A DNA stretch of 64,000 nucleotides from Trichomonas vaginalis G3 (GCF_026262505.1 NC_067204.1:7473797-7537796); one strand, 5' to 3'; shown: positions 38,773 through 51,173, counted from the first letter of the stretch. A program made the numbers and translations. Notes: generated from the letters alone by a model not told the origin.

Positions 38773-39551
38773 TTCCATCAGGGTAGTTATCATTTATTGT
38801 TTAGTAGCGACATTTTATCATAAAATCTTTTCTGAAATGATAACAAGGTCGAATTCATGAGATTGAAAATGCAGTTAAGAGAAAATATGGATATAATCAA
38901 TTAACATTTTGGCAATGCTTTGAATTATTCTATTCTAATCAAAAAATACGTTTGTTGATCATCAGTACTGAGTTTATTCAAATAAATTTGAGTGAGAATG
39001 ATTAATTTTGATTTCAAAGATTATTACGTAAAATATAAGCCAGACTATTGGTTCCTTCATATGTTTTATTATCTGGCAAGATCCGCAAATAATACTACAA
39101 TAGAATGCATTTCTAGCATAAATAGAGCATGATAAACGATTGATCCTCCACTGGCAATCAAAAATAATGTTTCAGCAAATTGCTTGCACATTTCAATGAT
39201 ATTCCATTGAATAGGCTTGTATTTTTAGTTCAATTCTGTCTGAAGATTAACAAAATTTGTGAAATGCCGACTTTTTGTTCTACATATTTTATTTCGTTGG
39301 TGTAATACTATTCAAATTGAATCTCTTCCTAAACATGTAGTGCATTTTTGGAAGACTGCACCCAATGTATTCATGTGCAATTTCACGAGGATGAATATAA
39401 TATAACTCATCACGTCTAACAAACGATTATATTACTATCAATCCGAAAATCTTCCTCGAAAATACCAGAAAACTAAAGAATATCTTATGTAAGAATATTA
39501 TTGGATCATTCTTGAGTGGAAAAAAAGTAAAAAAAGACGATCAAAAATATC
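38773..39551. other. Gene-free stretch
   Basis: AT-rich sequence with no frame I can support on either strand. It is the 3' flank of the ankyrin-repeat gene that ends at 39552. Confidence 0.5.
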
Positions 39552-42500
39552 TCAATTTTCCACTTTTTTTTGCATTGATTCGGCATGTGTTTTTCTATTA
39601 TTTGCTGCTGCAATATAAAGTGCGGTTTCTCCATATTTATCTTTGTCATTGATATTCGCACCATGTGAAATAAGAAATTCGGCTGTTTCTTTTCTATTAT
39701 TTGCTGCTGCAATATAAAGTGCGGTTTCTCCATATTTATCTTTGTCATTGATATTCGCACCATGTGAAATAAGAAATTCGGCTGTTTCTTTTCTATTATT
39801 TGCTGCTGCAATATAAAGTGCGGTTTCTCCATATTTATCTTTGTCATTGATATTCGCACCATGTGAAATAAGAAATTCGGCTGTTTCTTTTCTATTATTT
39901 GCTGCTGCAATATAAAGTGCGGTTTCTCCATATTTATCTTTGTCATTGATATTCGCACCATGTGAAATAAGAAATTCGGCTGTTTCTTTTCTATTATTTG
40001 CTGCTGCAATATAAAGTGCGGTTTCTCCATATTTATCTTTGTCATTGATATTCGCACCATGTGAAATAAGAAATTCGGCTGTTTCTTTTCTATTATTTGC
40101 TGCTGCAATATAAAGTGCGGTTTCTCCATATTTATCTTTGTCATTGATATTCGCACCATGTGAAATAAGAAATTCGGCTGTTTCTTTTCTATTATTTGCT
40201 GCTGCAATATAAAGTGCGGTTTCTCCATATTCATTTTTTTCATTGATACTCGCACCATGTGAAATAAGAAATTCGGCTGTTTCTTTTCTATTATTTGCTG
40301 CTGCAATATAAAGTGCGGTTTCTCCATATTTATCTTTGTCATTGATATTCGCACCATGTGAAATAAGAAATTCGGCTGTTTCTTTTCTATTATTTGCTGC
40401 TGCAATATAAAGTGCGGTTTCTCCATATTTATCTTTGTCATTGATATTCGCACCATGTGAAATAAGAAATTCGGCTGTTTCTTTTCTATTATTTGCTGCT
40501 GCAATATAAAGTGCGGTTTCTCCATATTTATCTTTGTCATTGATATTCGCACCATGTGAAATAAGAAATTCGGCTGTTTCTTTTCTATTATTTGCTGCTG
40601 CAATATAAAGTGCGGTTTCTCCATATTCATTTTTTTCATTGATACTCGCACATGTGAAATAAGAAATTCGGCTGTTTCTTTTCTATTATTTTGCTGCTGC
40701 AATATAAAGTGCGGTTTCTCCATATTTATCTTTGTCATTGATATTCGCACCATGTGAAATAAGAAATTCGGCTGTTTCTTTTCTTTATTATTTGCTGCTG
40801 CCAATATAAAGTGCGGTTTCTCCATATTTATCTTTGTCATTGATATTCGCACCATGTGAAATAAGAAATTCGGCTGTTTCTTTTTCTATTATTTGCTGCT
40901 GCAATATAAAGTGCGGTTTCTCCATATTCATTTTTTTTCATTGATATCGCACCATGTGAAATAAGAAATCGGCTGTTTCTTTTCTATTATTTGCTGCTGC
41001 AATATAAAGTGCGGTTTCTCCATATTATTTTTTGTCATTGATATCGCACCATGTGAAATAAGAAATTCGGCTGTTTCTTTTTATTATTTGCTGCTGCAAT
41101 ATAAGTGCGGTTTCTCCATATTTATCTTTGTCATTGATATTCGCACCATGTGAAATAAGAAATTCGGCTGTTTCTTTTCTATTATTTGCTGCTGCAATAT
41201 AAAGTGCGGTTTCTCCATATTTATCTTTGTCATTGATATTCGCACCATGTGAAATAAGAAATTCGGCTGTTTCTTTTCTATTATTTGCTGCTGCAATATA
41301 AAGTGCGGTTTCTCCATATTATTTTTTTCATTGATATCGCACCATGTGAAATAAGAAATTCGGCTGTTTCTTTTCTATTATTTGCTGCTGCAATATAAAG
41401 TGCGGTTTCTCCATATTTATCTTTGTCATTGATATTCGCACCATGTGAAATAAGAAATTCGGCTGTTTCTTTTCTATTATTTGCTGCTGCAATATAAAGT
41501 GCGGTTTCTCCATATTCATTTTTTTCATTGATATTCGCACCATGTGAAATAAGAAATTCGGGCTGTTTCTTTTCTATTATTTGCTGCTGCAATATAAAGT
41601 GCGGTTTCTCCATATTTATCTTTGTCATTGATATTCGCACCATGTGAAATAAGAAATTCGGCTGTTTCTTTTCTATTATTTGCTGCTGCAATATAAAGTG
41701 CGGTTTCTCCATATTTATCTTTTTCATTGATTTCGCACCATGTGAAATAAGAAATTCGGGTGTTTCTTTTATTATTTGCTGCTGCAATATAAAGTGCGGT
41801 TTCTCCATATTCATTTTTTTCATTGATATTCGCACCATGTGAAATAAGAAATTCGGCTGTTTCTTTTCTATTATTTGCTGCTGCAATATAAAGTGCGGTT
41901 TCTCCATTATTATTTTTGCATTGATATTCGCACCATGTGAAATAAGAAATTCGCTGTTTCTTTCTTTATTGTCTGACTGCTCTGCAATATAAAGTGCGGT
42001 TTCTCCATATCATTTTTTTCATTGATATTCGCACCATGTGAAATAAGAAATTCGGCTGTTTCTTTTCTATTATTTGCTGCTGCAATATAAAGTGCGGTTT
42101 CTCCATATTTATCTTTTCATTGATATTCGCACCATGTGAAATAAGAAATTCGGCTGTTTCTTTTCTATTATTTGCTGGCTGCAATATAAAGTGCGGTTTC
42201 CTATATTATTTTTTTTTCATTGATACTTCGCACCATGTGAAATAAGAAATTCGGCTGTTCTTTTTCTATTATTTGCTGCTGCAATATAAAGTGCGGTTTT
42301 TCCATATTTATTTTGTCATTGATATTCGCACCATGGTGAAATAAGAAATTCGGCTGTTTCTTTTTCTATTATTTGCTGCTGCTGCAATATAAAGTGCGGT
42401 TTCTCCATATTTATCTTTTCATTGATATTCGCACCATGTGAAATAAGAAATTCGGCTGTTTCTTTATTATTATTTGCTGCTGCAATATAAAGTGCGGTTT

Positions 42501-45500
42501 CTCCATATTTATCTTTGTCATTGATATTCGCACCATGTGAAATAAGAAATTCGGCTGTTTCTTTTCTATTATTTGCTGCTGCAATATAAAGTGCGGTTTC
42601 TCCATATTTATCTTTGTCATTGATATTCGCACCATGTGAAATAAGAAATTCGGCTGTTTCTTTCTATTATTTGCTGCTGCAATATAAAGTGCGGTTTCTC
42701 CATATTTCATTTTTTTTCATTGATATCGCACCATGTGAAATAAGAAATTCGGCTGTTTCTTTTCTATTATTTGCTGCTGCAATATAAAGTGCGGTTTCTC
42801 CATATTTATCTTTTTCATGATATTCGCACCATGTGAAATAAGAAATTCGGCTGTTTCTTTTCTATTATTTGCTGCTGCAATATAAAGTGCGGTTTCTCCA
42901 TATTTATCTTTGTCATTGATATTCGCACCATGTGAAATAAGAAAATTCGGCTGTTTCTTTTCTATTATTTTCTGCGCTGCAATATAAAGTGCGGTTTCTC
43001 CATATTTATCTTTGTCATTGATATTCGCCACCATGTGAAATAAGAAATTCGGCTGTTTCTTTTCTATTATTTGCTGCTGCAATATAAAGTGCGGTTTCTC
43101 CATATTTATCTTTGTCATTGATATTCGCACCATGTGAAATAAGAAATTGCGGCTGTTTCTTTATCTATTATTTGCTGCTGCAATATAAAGTGCGGTTTCT
43201 CCATTATCATTTTTTTCATTGATACTCGCACCATGTGAAATAAGAAATTCGGCTGTTTCTTTTTCTATTATTTGCTGCTGCAATATAAAGTGCGGTTTCT
43301 CCATATTTATCTTTGTCATTGATTATCGCACCATGTGAAATAAGAAATTCGGCTGTTTCTTTTCTATTATTTGCTGCTGCAATATAAAGTGCGGTTTCTC
43401 CATATTTATCTTTTGTCATTGATATTCGCACCATGTGAAATAAGAAAATTCGGCTGTTTCTTTTATTATTATTTTGCTGCTGCAATATAAAGTGCGGTTT
43501 CTCCATATTTATCTTTTTCATTTATACTTCGCACCATGTGAAATAAGAAATTCGGCTGTTTCTTTTCTATTTATTTGCTGCTGCAATATAAAGTGCGGTT
43601 TCTCCATATTTTCATTTTTTTTCATTGATATTCGCACCATGTGAAAAAGAAATTCGGCTGTTTCTTTTCTATTATTTGCTGCTGCAATATTAAAGTGCGG
43701 TTTCTCCATATTTATTCTTTGTCATTGATATTGCACCATGTGAAATAAGAAATTCGGCTGTTTCTTTTCTATTATTTGCTGCTGCATATAAAGTGCGGTT
43801 TCTCCATATTTATCTTTGTCATTGATATTCGCACCATGTTGAAATAAGAAATTCGGCTGTTTTCTTTTCTATTATTTGCTGCTGCAATTATAAAGTGCGG
43901 TTTCTCCATATTCATTTTTTTCATTGATATTCGCACCATGTGAAATAAGAAATTCGGCTGTTTCTTTATTATATTTTGCTGCTGCAATATAAAGTGCGGT
44001 TTCTCCATATTTCATTTTTTTCATTGATATACTCGCCACCATGTGAAATAAGAAATTCGGCTGTTTCTTTTCTATTATTTGCTGCTGCAATATAAAGTGC
44101 GGTTTTCTCCATATTCATTTTTTTCATTGATACTCGCACCATGTGAAATAAGAAATTCGGCTGTTTCTTTCTATTATTTGCTGCTGCAATATAAAGTTGC
44201 GGTTTCTCCATTATTTATCTTTGTCATTGATATTCGCACCATGTGAAATAAGAAAATTCGGCTGTTTCTTTTTCTATTATTTGCTGCTGCAATATAAAGT
44301 GCGGTTTCTCCCATATTATCTTTGTCATTGATATTCGCACCATGTGAAATAAGAAATTCGGCTGTTTCTTTTCTTATTATTTTCTGCTGCAAATATAAAG
44401 TGCGGTTTCTCCATATTTATCTTTTTTCATTGATATTCGCACCATGTGAAATAAGAAATTCGGCTGTTTCTTTTCTATTATTTGCTGCTGCAATATAAAG
44501 TGCGGTTTCTCCATATTCATTTTTTTCATTGATACTCGCACCATGTGAAATAAGAAATTCGGCTGTTTCTTTTCTATTATTTGCTGCTGCAATATAAAGT
44601 GCGGTTTCTCCATATTTATCTTTTGTCATTGATATTCGCACCATGGTGAAATAAGAAATTCGGGCTGTTTCTTTTATTATTTGCTGCTGCAATATAAAGT
44701 GCGGTTTCTCCATATTTATCTTTGTCATTGATACTCGCACCATGTGAAATAAGAAATTCGGCTGTTTCTTTATTATTATTTGCTGCTGCAATATAAAGTG
44801 CGGTTTCTCCATATTCATTTTTTTCATTGATACTCGCACCATGTGAAATAAGAAATTCGGCTGTTTCTTTTCTATTATTTGCTGCTGCAATATAAAGTGC
44901 GGTTTCTCCATATTTATCTTTGTCATTGATATTCGCACCATGTGAAATAAGAAATTCGGTTGTTTCTTTTCTATTATTTGCTGCTGCAATATAAAGTGCG
45001 GTTTCTCCATATTCATTTTTTTCATTGATACTCGCACCATGTGAAATAAGAAATTCGGCTGTTTCTTTTCTATTATTTGCTGCTGCAATATAAAGTGCGG
45101 TTTCTCCATATTTATCTTTGTCATTGATATTCGCACCATGTGAAAAAAGAAATTCGGCTGTTTCTCTTTCTATTATTTGCTGCTGCAATATAAAGTCGCG
45201 TTTCTCCATATTTATCTTTGTCATTGATACTCGCACCATGTGAAATAAGAAATTCGGCTGTTTCTTTATTATTATTTGCTGCTGCAATATAAAGTGCGGT
45301 TTCTCCATATTCATTTTTTTTCATTGATACTCGCACCATGTGAAATAAGAAATTCGGCTGTTTCTTTTCTATATTTTGCTGCTGCAATATAAAGTGCGGT
45401 TTCTCCATATTCATTTTTTTTCATTGATACTCGCACCATGTGAAATAAGAAATTCGGCTGTTTCTTTTCTATTATTTGCTGCTGCAATATAAAGTGCGGT

Positions 45501-48500
45501 TTCTCCATATTTATCTTTGTCATTGATACTCGCACCATGTGAAATAAGAAATTCGGCTGTTTCTTTTCTATTATTTGCTGCTGCAATATAAAGTGCGGTT
45601 TCTCCATATTCATTTTTTTTCATTGATACTCGCACCATGTGAAATAAGAAATTCGGCTGTTTCTTTCATTATTTGCTGCTGCAATATAAAGTGCGGTTTC
45701 TCCATATTTATCTTTGTCATTGATATTCGCACCATGTGAAATAAGAAATTCGGTGTTCTTTTCTATTATTTGCTGCTGCAATATAAAGTGCGGTTTCTCC
45801 ATATTTATTTTTCATTGATACTCGCACCATGTGAAATAAGAAATTCGGCTGTTTCTTTTTATATTTTGCTGCTGCAATATAAAGTGCGGTTCTCCATTAT
45901 TATCTTTGTCATTGATATTCGCACCATGTGAAATAAGAAATTCGGCTGTTTCTTTTCTATTATTTGCTGCTGCAATATAAAGTGCGGTTTCTCCATATTC
46001 ATTTTTTTCATTGATACTTCGCACCATGTGAAATAAGAAATTCGGCTGTTTCTTTTCTATTATTTGCTGCTGCAATATAAAGTGCGGTTTCTCCATATTT
46101 ATCTTTGTCATTGATATTCGCACCATGTGAAATAAGAAATTCGGCTGTTTCTTTTCTATTATTTGCTGCTGCAATATAAAGTGCGGTTTCTCCATATTCA
46201 TTTTTTTCATTGATACTCGCACCATGTGAAATAAGAAATTCGGCTGTTTCTTTATTATTATTTGCTGCTGCAATATAAAGTGCGGTTTCTCCATATTTAT
46301 CTTTGTCATTGATATTCGCACCATGTGAAATAAGAAATTCGGCTGTTTCTTTTCTATTATTTGCTGCTGCAATATAAAGTGCGGTTTCTCCATATTTATC
46401 TTTGTCATTGATATTCGCACCATGTGAAATAAGAAATTCGGCTGTTTCTTTATTATTATTTGCTGCTGCAATATAAAGTGCGGTTTCTCCATATTCATTT
46501 TTTTCATTGATACTCGCACCATGTGAAATAAGAAATTCGGCTGTTTCTTTTCTATTATTTGCTGCTGCAATATAAAGTGCGGTTTCTCCATATTTATCTT
46601 TGTCATTGATACTCGCACCATGTGAAATAAGAAATTCGGTTGTTCTTTTTCTTATATTTGCTGCTGCAATATAAAGTGGCGGTTTCTCCATATTCATTTT
46701 TTTTCATTGATATTCGACCATGTGAAATAAGAAATTCGGCTGTTTCTTTTCTTATTATTTGCTGCTGCAATATAAAGTGCGGTTTCCCATATTTATTTTT
46801 TTCATTGATACTCGCACCATGTGAAATAAGAAATTCGGCTGTTTCTTTTCTATTATTTGTGCTGCAATATAAAGTGCGGTTTCTCCATATTTATCTTTGT
46901 CATTGATATTTCGCACCATGTGAAATAAGAAATTCGGTGTTTCTTTTCTATTATTTGCTGCTGCAATATAAAGTGCGGGTTCTCCATATTCATTTTTTTC
47001 ATTGTACTCGCACCATGTGAAATAAGAAATTCGGCTGTTTCTTTTCTATTATTTGCTGCTGCAATATAAAGTGCGGTTTCTCCATATTTATCTTTGTCAT
47101 TGATATTCGCACCATGTGAAATAAGAAATTCGGTTGTTTCTTTTCTATTATTTGCTGCTGCAATATAAAGTGCGGTTCTCCATATTTCATTTTTCATTGA
47201 TACTCGCACCATGTTAAATAAGAAATTCGGCTGTTTCTTTTCTATTATTTGCTGCTGCAATATAAAGTGCGGTTTCTCCATATTTATCTTTGTCATTGAT
47301 ATTCGCACCATGTGAAATAAGAAATTCGGCTGTTTCTTTTCTTATTATTTGCTGCTGCAATATAAAGTGCGGTTTCTCCATATTCATTTTTTTCATTGAT
47401 ACTCGCACCATGTGAAATAAGAAATTCGGCTGTTTCTTTTCTATTATTTGCTGCTGCAATATAAAGTGCGGTTTCTCCATATTTATCTTTTCATTGATAT
47501 CGCACCATGTGAAATAAGAAATTCGGCTGTTTCTTTTCATTATTTGCTGCTGCAATATAAAGTGCGGTTTCTCCATATTCATTTTTTCATTGATACTCGC
47601 ACCATGTGAAATAAGAAATTCGGCTGTTTCTTTTCTATTATTTGCTGCTGCAATATAAAGTGCGGTTTCTCCATATTTATCTTTGTCATTGATATTCGCA
47701 CCATGTGAAATAAGAAATTCGGCTGTTTCTTTTCTATTATTTGCTGCTGCAATATAAAGTGCGGTTTCTCCATATTTATTTTTCATTGATACTCGCACCA
47801 TGTGAAATAAGAAATTCGGCTGTTTCTTTATTATTATTTTGCTGCTGCAATATAAAGTGCGGTTTCTCCATATTCATTTTTTTCATTGATACTCGCACCA
47901 TGTGAAATAAGAATCGGCTGTTTCTTTTCTATTATTTGCTGCTGCAATATAAAGTGGGTTTCTCCATATTTATCTTTGTCATTGATACTCGCACCATGTG
48001 AAATAAGAAATTCGGCTGTTTCTTTTCTATTATTTGCTGCTGCAATATAAAGTGCGGTTTCTCCATATTTATCTTTGTCATTGATATTCGCACCATGTGA
48101 AATAAGAAATTCGGCTGTTTCTTTTCTATTATTTGCTGCTGCAATATAAAGTGCGGTTTCTCCATATTCATTTTTTTCATTGATACTCGCACCATGTGAA
48201 ATAAGAAATTCGGCTGTTTCTTTTCTATTATTTGCTGCTGCAATATAAAGTGCGGTTTCTCCATATTTATCTTTGTCATTGATATTCGCACCATGTGAAA
48301 TAAGAAATTCGGCTGTTTTCTTTTCTATTATTTGCTGCTGCAAATATAAAGTGCGGTTTCTCCATATTCATTTTTTCATTGATACTCGCACCATGTGAAT
48401 AAGAAATTCGGCTGTTTCTTTATTATTATTTTCTGCTGCAATATAAAGTGCGGTTTCTCCATATTCATTTTTTTTCATTGATACTCGCACCATGTGAAAT

Positions 48501-48588
48501 AAGAAATTCGCTGTTTCTTTTCTATTATTTGCTGCTGCATATTAAAGTGCGGTTTCTCCATATTCTTTTTTTCATTGATACTCGACGG
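39552..48588 (-). pseudogene. Giant ankyrin-repeat gene, about 90 units
   Basis: The coding strand is minus. Each 99-bp unit codes KYGETALYIAAANNRKETAE then FLISHGANINDKD. The gene ends with NNRKTHAESMQKKVEN and a stop at 39552. The last ten or so units (39.6-40.6 kb) are clean, but from 40.6 kb upward single-base indels fall every one to three units, mostly in short runs, so no long frame is left. This looks as much like sequencing or assembly noise in a long repeat as true decay. No N-terminal domain is present: the array is cut at 48588 by Maverick C sequence. Ankyrin arrays bind other proteins; the target is unknown. Confidence 0.7.
39585..48588 (-). repeat. 99-bp ankyrin tandem array
   Basis: About 9.0 kb of 99-bp units with two main versions of the loop: SHGANINDKDKYGE and SHGASINEKNEYGE. 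A few units change Arg-Lys to Asn-Lys (NNNKE). Units are nearly identical at DNA level, meaning recent copying. The second frame on the same strand is also free of stops, reading INMEKPHFILQQQIIEKKQP and so on, so a frameshift does not end translation within the array. Confidence 0.95.
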
Positions 48589-48653
48589 CACAAAGTGGCT
48601 TAACGAAAACATTAATATATAAAATTCATGAAAATTCAAGATCTTTGGGTCTC

Positions 48654-48666
48654 GCCGCTTAGCGGC
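48654..48666. repeat. GC mini-hairpin
   Basis: GCCGCttaGCGGC, directly before a palindromic control site. Just upstream AGATCtttGGGTCT forms another short hairpin. Confidence 0.6.
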
Positions 48667-48668
48667 TG

Positions 48669-48705
48669 AGGGTAGAAATCGGGTTAGATCTAACCATCTA
48701 CCCTA
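48669..48705. promoter_or_regulatory. Palindromic control site, GGTAGA type
   Basis: GAGGGTAGAAATCG, then GGTTAGATCTAACC (48682-48695), then ATCTACCCTAA. At the 3' side of the KilA-N gene. Confidence 0.7.
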
Positions 48706-49125
48706 AAAATTATTTTTGCTGAATTCAGCAACAAAATGAACGAGGTCAGGATGTATGTAAATACCTTTGAATTCATTTATAACGCCCTTAGTAAGCTCAT
48801 AAAATGCTTGTTTTGAGGTCGAGCCACTTTTGGCTCCACCGTATTCTTTCAACCAAAACTCAAGAATTTCCTGCATGAATTTTGTATAAAAAGCAACAGT
48901 CCGAATTCCGGCGGTTGCTATATTCTTCACAAAATGCCTTATAATACTCTTCCCAGGACTTATTTTCCAACAACTTTCTAAAGTCTTTCCTAAACTGCTG
49001 ACACATATTTGTTGCATTAATGTAACCATACTTGTCTCTACGTAAGACTTCAATACCGTTATAAGTGCCTTTGTGAATGTTTCGCCATTAGATTTGTTCG
49101 TGAACGTTTTTGCTTCGACTGACAT
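48703..49125 (-). pseudogene. KilA-N domain protein of Maverick C, broken
   Basis: Starts MSVEAKTFTNKSNGETF at 49125, like the gene at 12991, and keeps recognisable parts of the KilA-N domain (EILEFWLKEYGGAKSGST and IYIHPDLVHFVAE). It is shorter than its relative and broken. The start is supported by the conserved T-rich leader. Confidence 0.7.
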
Positions 49126-49195
49126 TACTGTTCTTACATACAAAATAAAAAAATAAATAAAAATAAAACTAACTTTATTTTTTCTGTCTTAAGGA
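49126..49195 (-). promoter_or_regulatory. T-rich leader before KilA-N gene
   Basis: On the minus strand: AAAATAAAGTTAGTTTTATT, then TTTATTTTTTTATTTTGTATGTAAGAACAG and ATG (the middle is a T/A tract). Same leader as in Maverick A at 12937. Confidence 0.55.
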
Positions 49196-49203
49196 AATTC
49201 ATG

Positions 49204-49251
49204 AGGGTAGAAATGAGGGTAGATATCGGGTTAGATCTAACCATCTACCCT
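49204..49251. promoter_or_regulatory. Palindromic control site, GGTAGA type
   Basis: GAGGGTAGAAATGAGGGTAG, then GGTTAGATCTAACC (49229-49242), then ATCTACCCTAA. It lies upstream of the KilA-N gene, the same position as the GGTGA-type site at 12857. Confidence 0.7.
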
Positions 49252-49599
49252 AAACATTATTTTTTGGTCCGGGAACAACTTTCTCTCAATTGGAGCTGTA
49301 GCATACTCTTTGCGTAAGCGGTTCAGACCTTCTTCGAAGTCTTGGTCTCTCTTCGATTGAGATTGGAATTGGAATTGCTGGGGTGGAGCTTGCTGGAACA
49401 ACCAAGGGTTGGGGAAGTAAGGCATAGGCTGAGGAGGGTAGTTCGGGAAGCCTTGTGGTGGGTAGTAACCTTGAGGTGGAAATTGGTAGTAATTCGGAGG
49501 TACTTGCTGGAACTGAGGTTGCTGAGGAGACTGTTGTGGTTCTGCAGCTTTCGGTTCTTCTGGCTTTGGAAGGCATTCAGGAAGAGGAACGTCAGTCAT
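49237..49599 (-). CDS. Pro/Gln/Tyr-rich protein (~120 aa)
   Basis: The ATG at 49599 (MTDVPLPECLPKPEEPKAAE) is preferred; the longer frame upstream reads through tandem promoter repeats. The middle is low complexity (QQSPQQPQFQQVPPNYYQF and QGYYPPQGFPNYPPQPMPYF), the end is charged (DFEEGLNRLRKEYATA). Such sequences are disordered and can phase-separate or act as virion linkers. Divergent from the gene at 49825. Function unknown. Confidence 0.55.
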   Translation of the reverse strand: MTDVPLPECLPKPEEPKAAEPQQSPQQPQFQQVPPNYYQFPPQGYYPPQGFPNYPPQPMPYFPNPWLFQQAPPQQFQFQSQSKRDQDFEEGLNRLRKEYATAPIERKLFPDQKIMFRVDG

Positions 49600-49611
49600 C
49601 CGTTTGTGTCC

Positions 49612-49822
49612 TGTCGGAAGGAAAAATTTTTCCTGTCGGATGGAAGAACTTTTTCTGTCGGAAGGAAAAACTTTTTCTGTCGGAAGGAAAAACTTTTTCT
49701 GAAGTTCGACCAAAAAGTTCTCAATTTTCGAAAATTTGAATGGTTTACGGACGGACAACTGGAAGAGTTCTTCCTGTTGTCGGGAAAAATTTTTCCCTTT
49801 GTCGGGAAAATATTTTCCTGTC
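49612..49822. promoter_or_regulatory. Tandem ~23-bp repeats in a divergent promoter
   Basis: Six to seven copies of a word like CTGTCGGAAGGAAAAACTTT or TTGTCGGGAAAAATTTTTCC stand between the divergent starts at 49599 and 49825. Each contains a small palindrome (GGAAAAATTTTTCC, GGGAAAATATTTTCCC). Several repeats are 22-24 bp apart, two helix turns. Looks like an operator array for one factor acting on both genes. Confidence 0.6.
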
Positions 49823-49824
49823 GG

Positions 49825-50199
49825 ATGGAAGAACTTGGAATGCAAGAAAGACTTGACGAGGCAATTTACCTAATTGAAATTAACGAGCTTGTTAAAGACT
49901 TCCTCAGGCAGAATGTAAAAGGCAAGCTTGTTAACGGTTGGATAACGGGAAGGGCTGCCTTGAATCTCGAGATTTCGACTGGAATTCCAATTGAGGTACC
50001 AGAAGGCACTCCTTTCGACGACATAAAGGAGATGAAGAAAGAAGCTCTTCTCAAGTTCTTTGCAAAGCGCCCATGGATACAACTTCCAAACAGAGAGAGT
50101 CCAATTCCACGAATTATACAAATTCTCAGAGCACTGTTCCACTTCTCGGGTCAGCCGTTCTACATAACCTCAGAAGGCGACATCCAACCAGTTCAGTAA
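49825..50199 (+). CDS. Unknown Maverick protein (124 aa)
   Basis: The ATG at 49825 (MEELGMQERLDEAIYLIEIN) is chosen because it follows the tandem promoter repeats; the frame is open further upstream only by chance. Mostly helical, ending FHFSGQPFYITSEGDIQPVQ. No family recognised. Confidence 0.55.
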   Translation: MEELGMQERLDEAIYLIEINELVKDFLRQNVKGKLVNGWITGRAALNLEISTGIPIEVPEGTPFDDIKEMKKEALLKFFAKRPWIQLPNRESPIPRIIQILRALFHFSGQPFYITSEGDIQPVQ

Positions 50200-50312
50200 A
50201 CATCTCATTTTAACTCACTTTTTTATGTTTTTTGTGAAAGTGTCAAAAATAAATTGTTTTCATGAGTTTTCTACGATGTTAGAAAAAATGTTATTTTCTA
50301 ATATCTTCACAT

Positions 50313-51173
50313 TCAATACTTTTTCAGCACTTTTCCGTAGTTATATATGAAAGACAATTCGAGATAAAAGTCATAGTACAATGGAATAATATGTTGCACA
50401 CCATTTGTTGTGAACCAAACTTGAAAGTCAGAGAAACTGTTACTAGGTGGTTCGTAGAATTTAGAAGCAAAGTCATAAAGGTCCTTACCAATACATAGAA
50501 AACTATTGTTGCTTGAACTGAAACTTGCATGACACATAACATTTTGAGGGTCAAACACGTTTCTATAAACCATCAAATCTGCTGGTGGAAGTATAAATTT
50601 AAATGGACCATCTGGTGGTAATGGTTCGTTCTGGTTTAGTAACCGAAGAAATTGTGCCCAAGAACGTTTGTCTACTTCCCAAAATAAAAACTCTGTATCT
50701 CTTGGAGGGTTAATTTCAATCTTTTGAAATGAAACGGTGGAGTTCATCTTGTCATATTCTAGTTTCAGATAGTATGTTCCATTTAGTAAAGAGTCGTATT
50801 TTTCTTGAAATTCCCAATAATATTTGTTCATTTGAGTTTGAAAGTCATCTAGAGTTTTCTCAAGACTTTCGTCTGAACGAACTGTAAAGATTCTCATTTC
50901 GTCAAATTTGTCTATTAGACCATCAGGACCTTCATACTGCCCATGAAAATATACTGCGAACATAAATGCGTTAGTTCTATTTGAAAACAAAACTCTTCTA
51001 AATCCTATTGTCTTTGCATCTGAAGGACTTTGAAGCCAACGAATTGGATAGTCAAACCTGTATGCTCGGGATGAAATTTCTTCATCTGAAATAGTCCTAC
51101 CAGCATTTGTAAAGATATAGTCTAACGGTTTTGTATCTGCTACTTTTGTTCTTTGTTTTTCAACCTGAAGCAT
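50313..51173 (-). CDS. Capsid-like structural protein of Maverick C (286 aa)
   Basis: MLQVEKQRTKVADTKPLDYI start, with YRFDYPIRWLQSPSDAKTIG, then GFRRVLFSNRTNAFMFAVYF, and a beta-rich C-terminal half (GVQHIIPLYYDFYLELSFIY). The N-terminal pattern (W-x-x-x-P-x-x-A-K-x-I-G-x-R) recalls the protein at 59040 (WVEYVGGEKAIEIRQVRS), so it may be the C counterpart of that gene. Virion role inferred. Confidence 0.5.
   Translation of the reverse strand: MLQVEKQRTKVADTKPLDYIFTNAGRTISDEEISSRAYRFDYPIRWLQSPSDAKTIGFRRVLFSNRTNAFMFAVYFHGQYEGPDGLIDKFDEMRIFTVRSDESLEKTLDDFQTQMNKYYWEFQEKYDSLLNGTYYLKLEYDKMNSTVSFQKIEINPPRDTEFLFWEVDKRSWAQFLRLLNQNEPLPPDGPFKFILPPADLMVYRNVFDPQNVMCHASFSSSNNSFLCIGKDLYDFASKFYEPPSNSFSDFQVWFTTNGVQHIIPLYYDFYLELSFIYNYGKVLKKY

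Noticed and set aside
39506-40855. A 449-residue open frame (repeating MEKPHFILQQQIIEKKQPNF)
   Set aside because: It is the second frame of the ankyrin repeat units. The neighbouring frame gives the ankyrin consensus and ends in a sensible C-terminus at 39552.
48589-48660. Left end of Maverick C
   Set aside because: No AGTTAGTATG-type end or duplication is visible; the element is simply cut at the ankyrin array.
49342-49824. Longer plus-strand protein starting upstream of 49825
   Set aside because: The upstream part is the reverse of the Pro/Gln-rich gene and the promoter repeats; the start at 49825 fits better.
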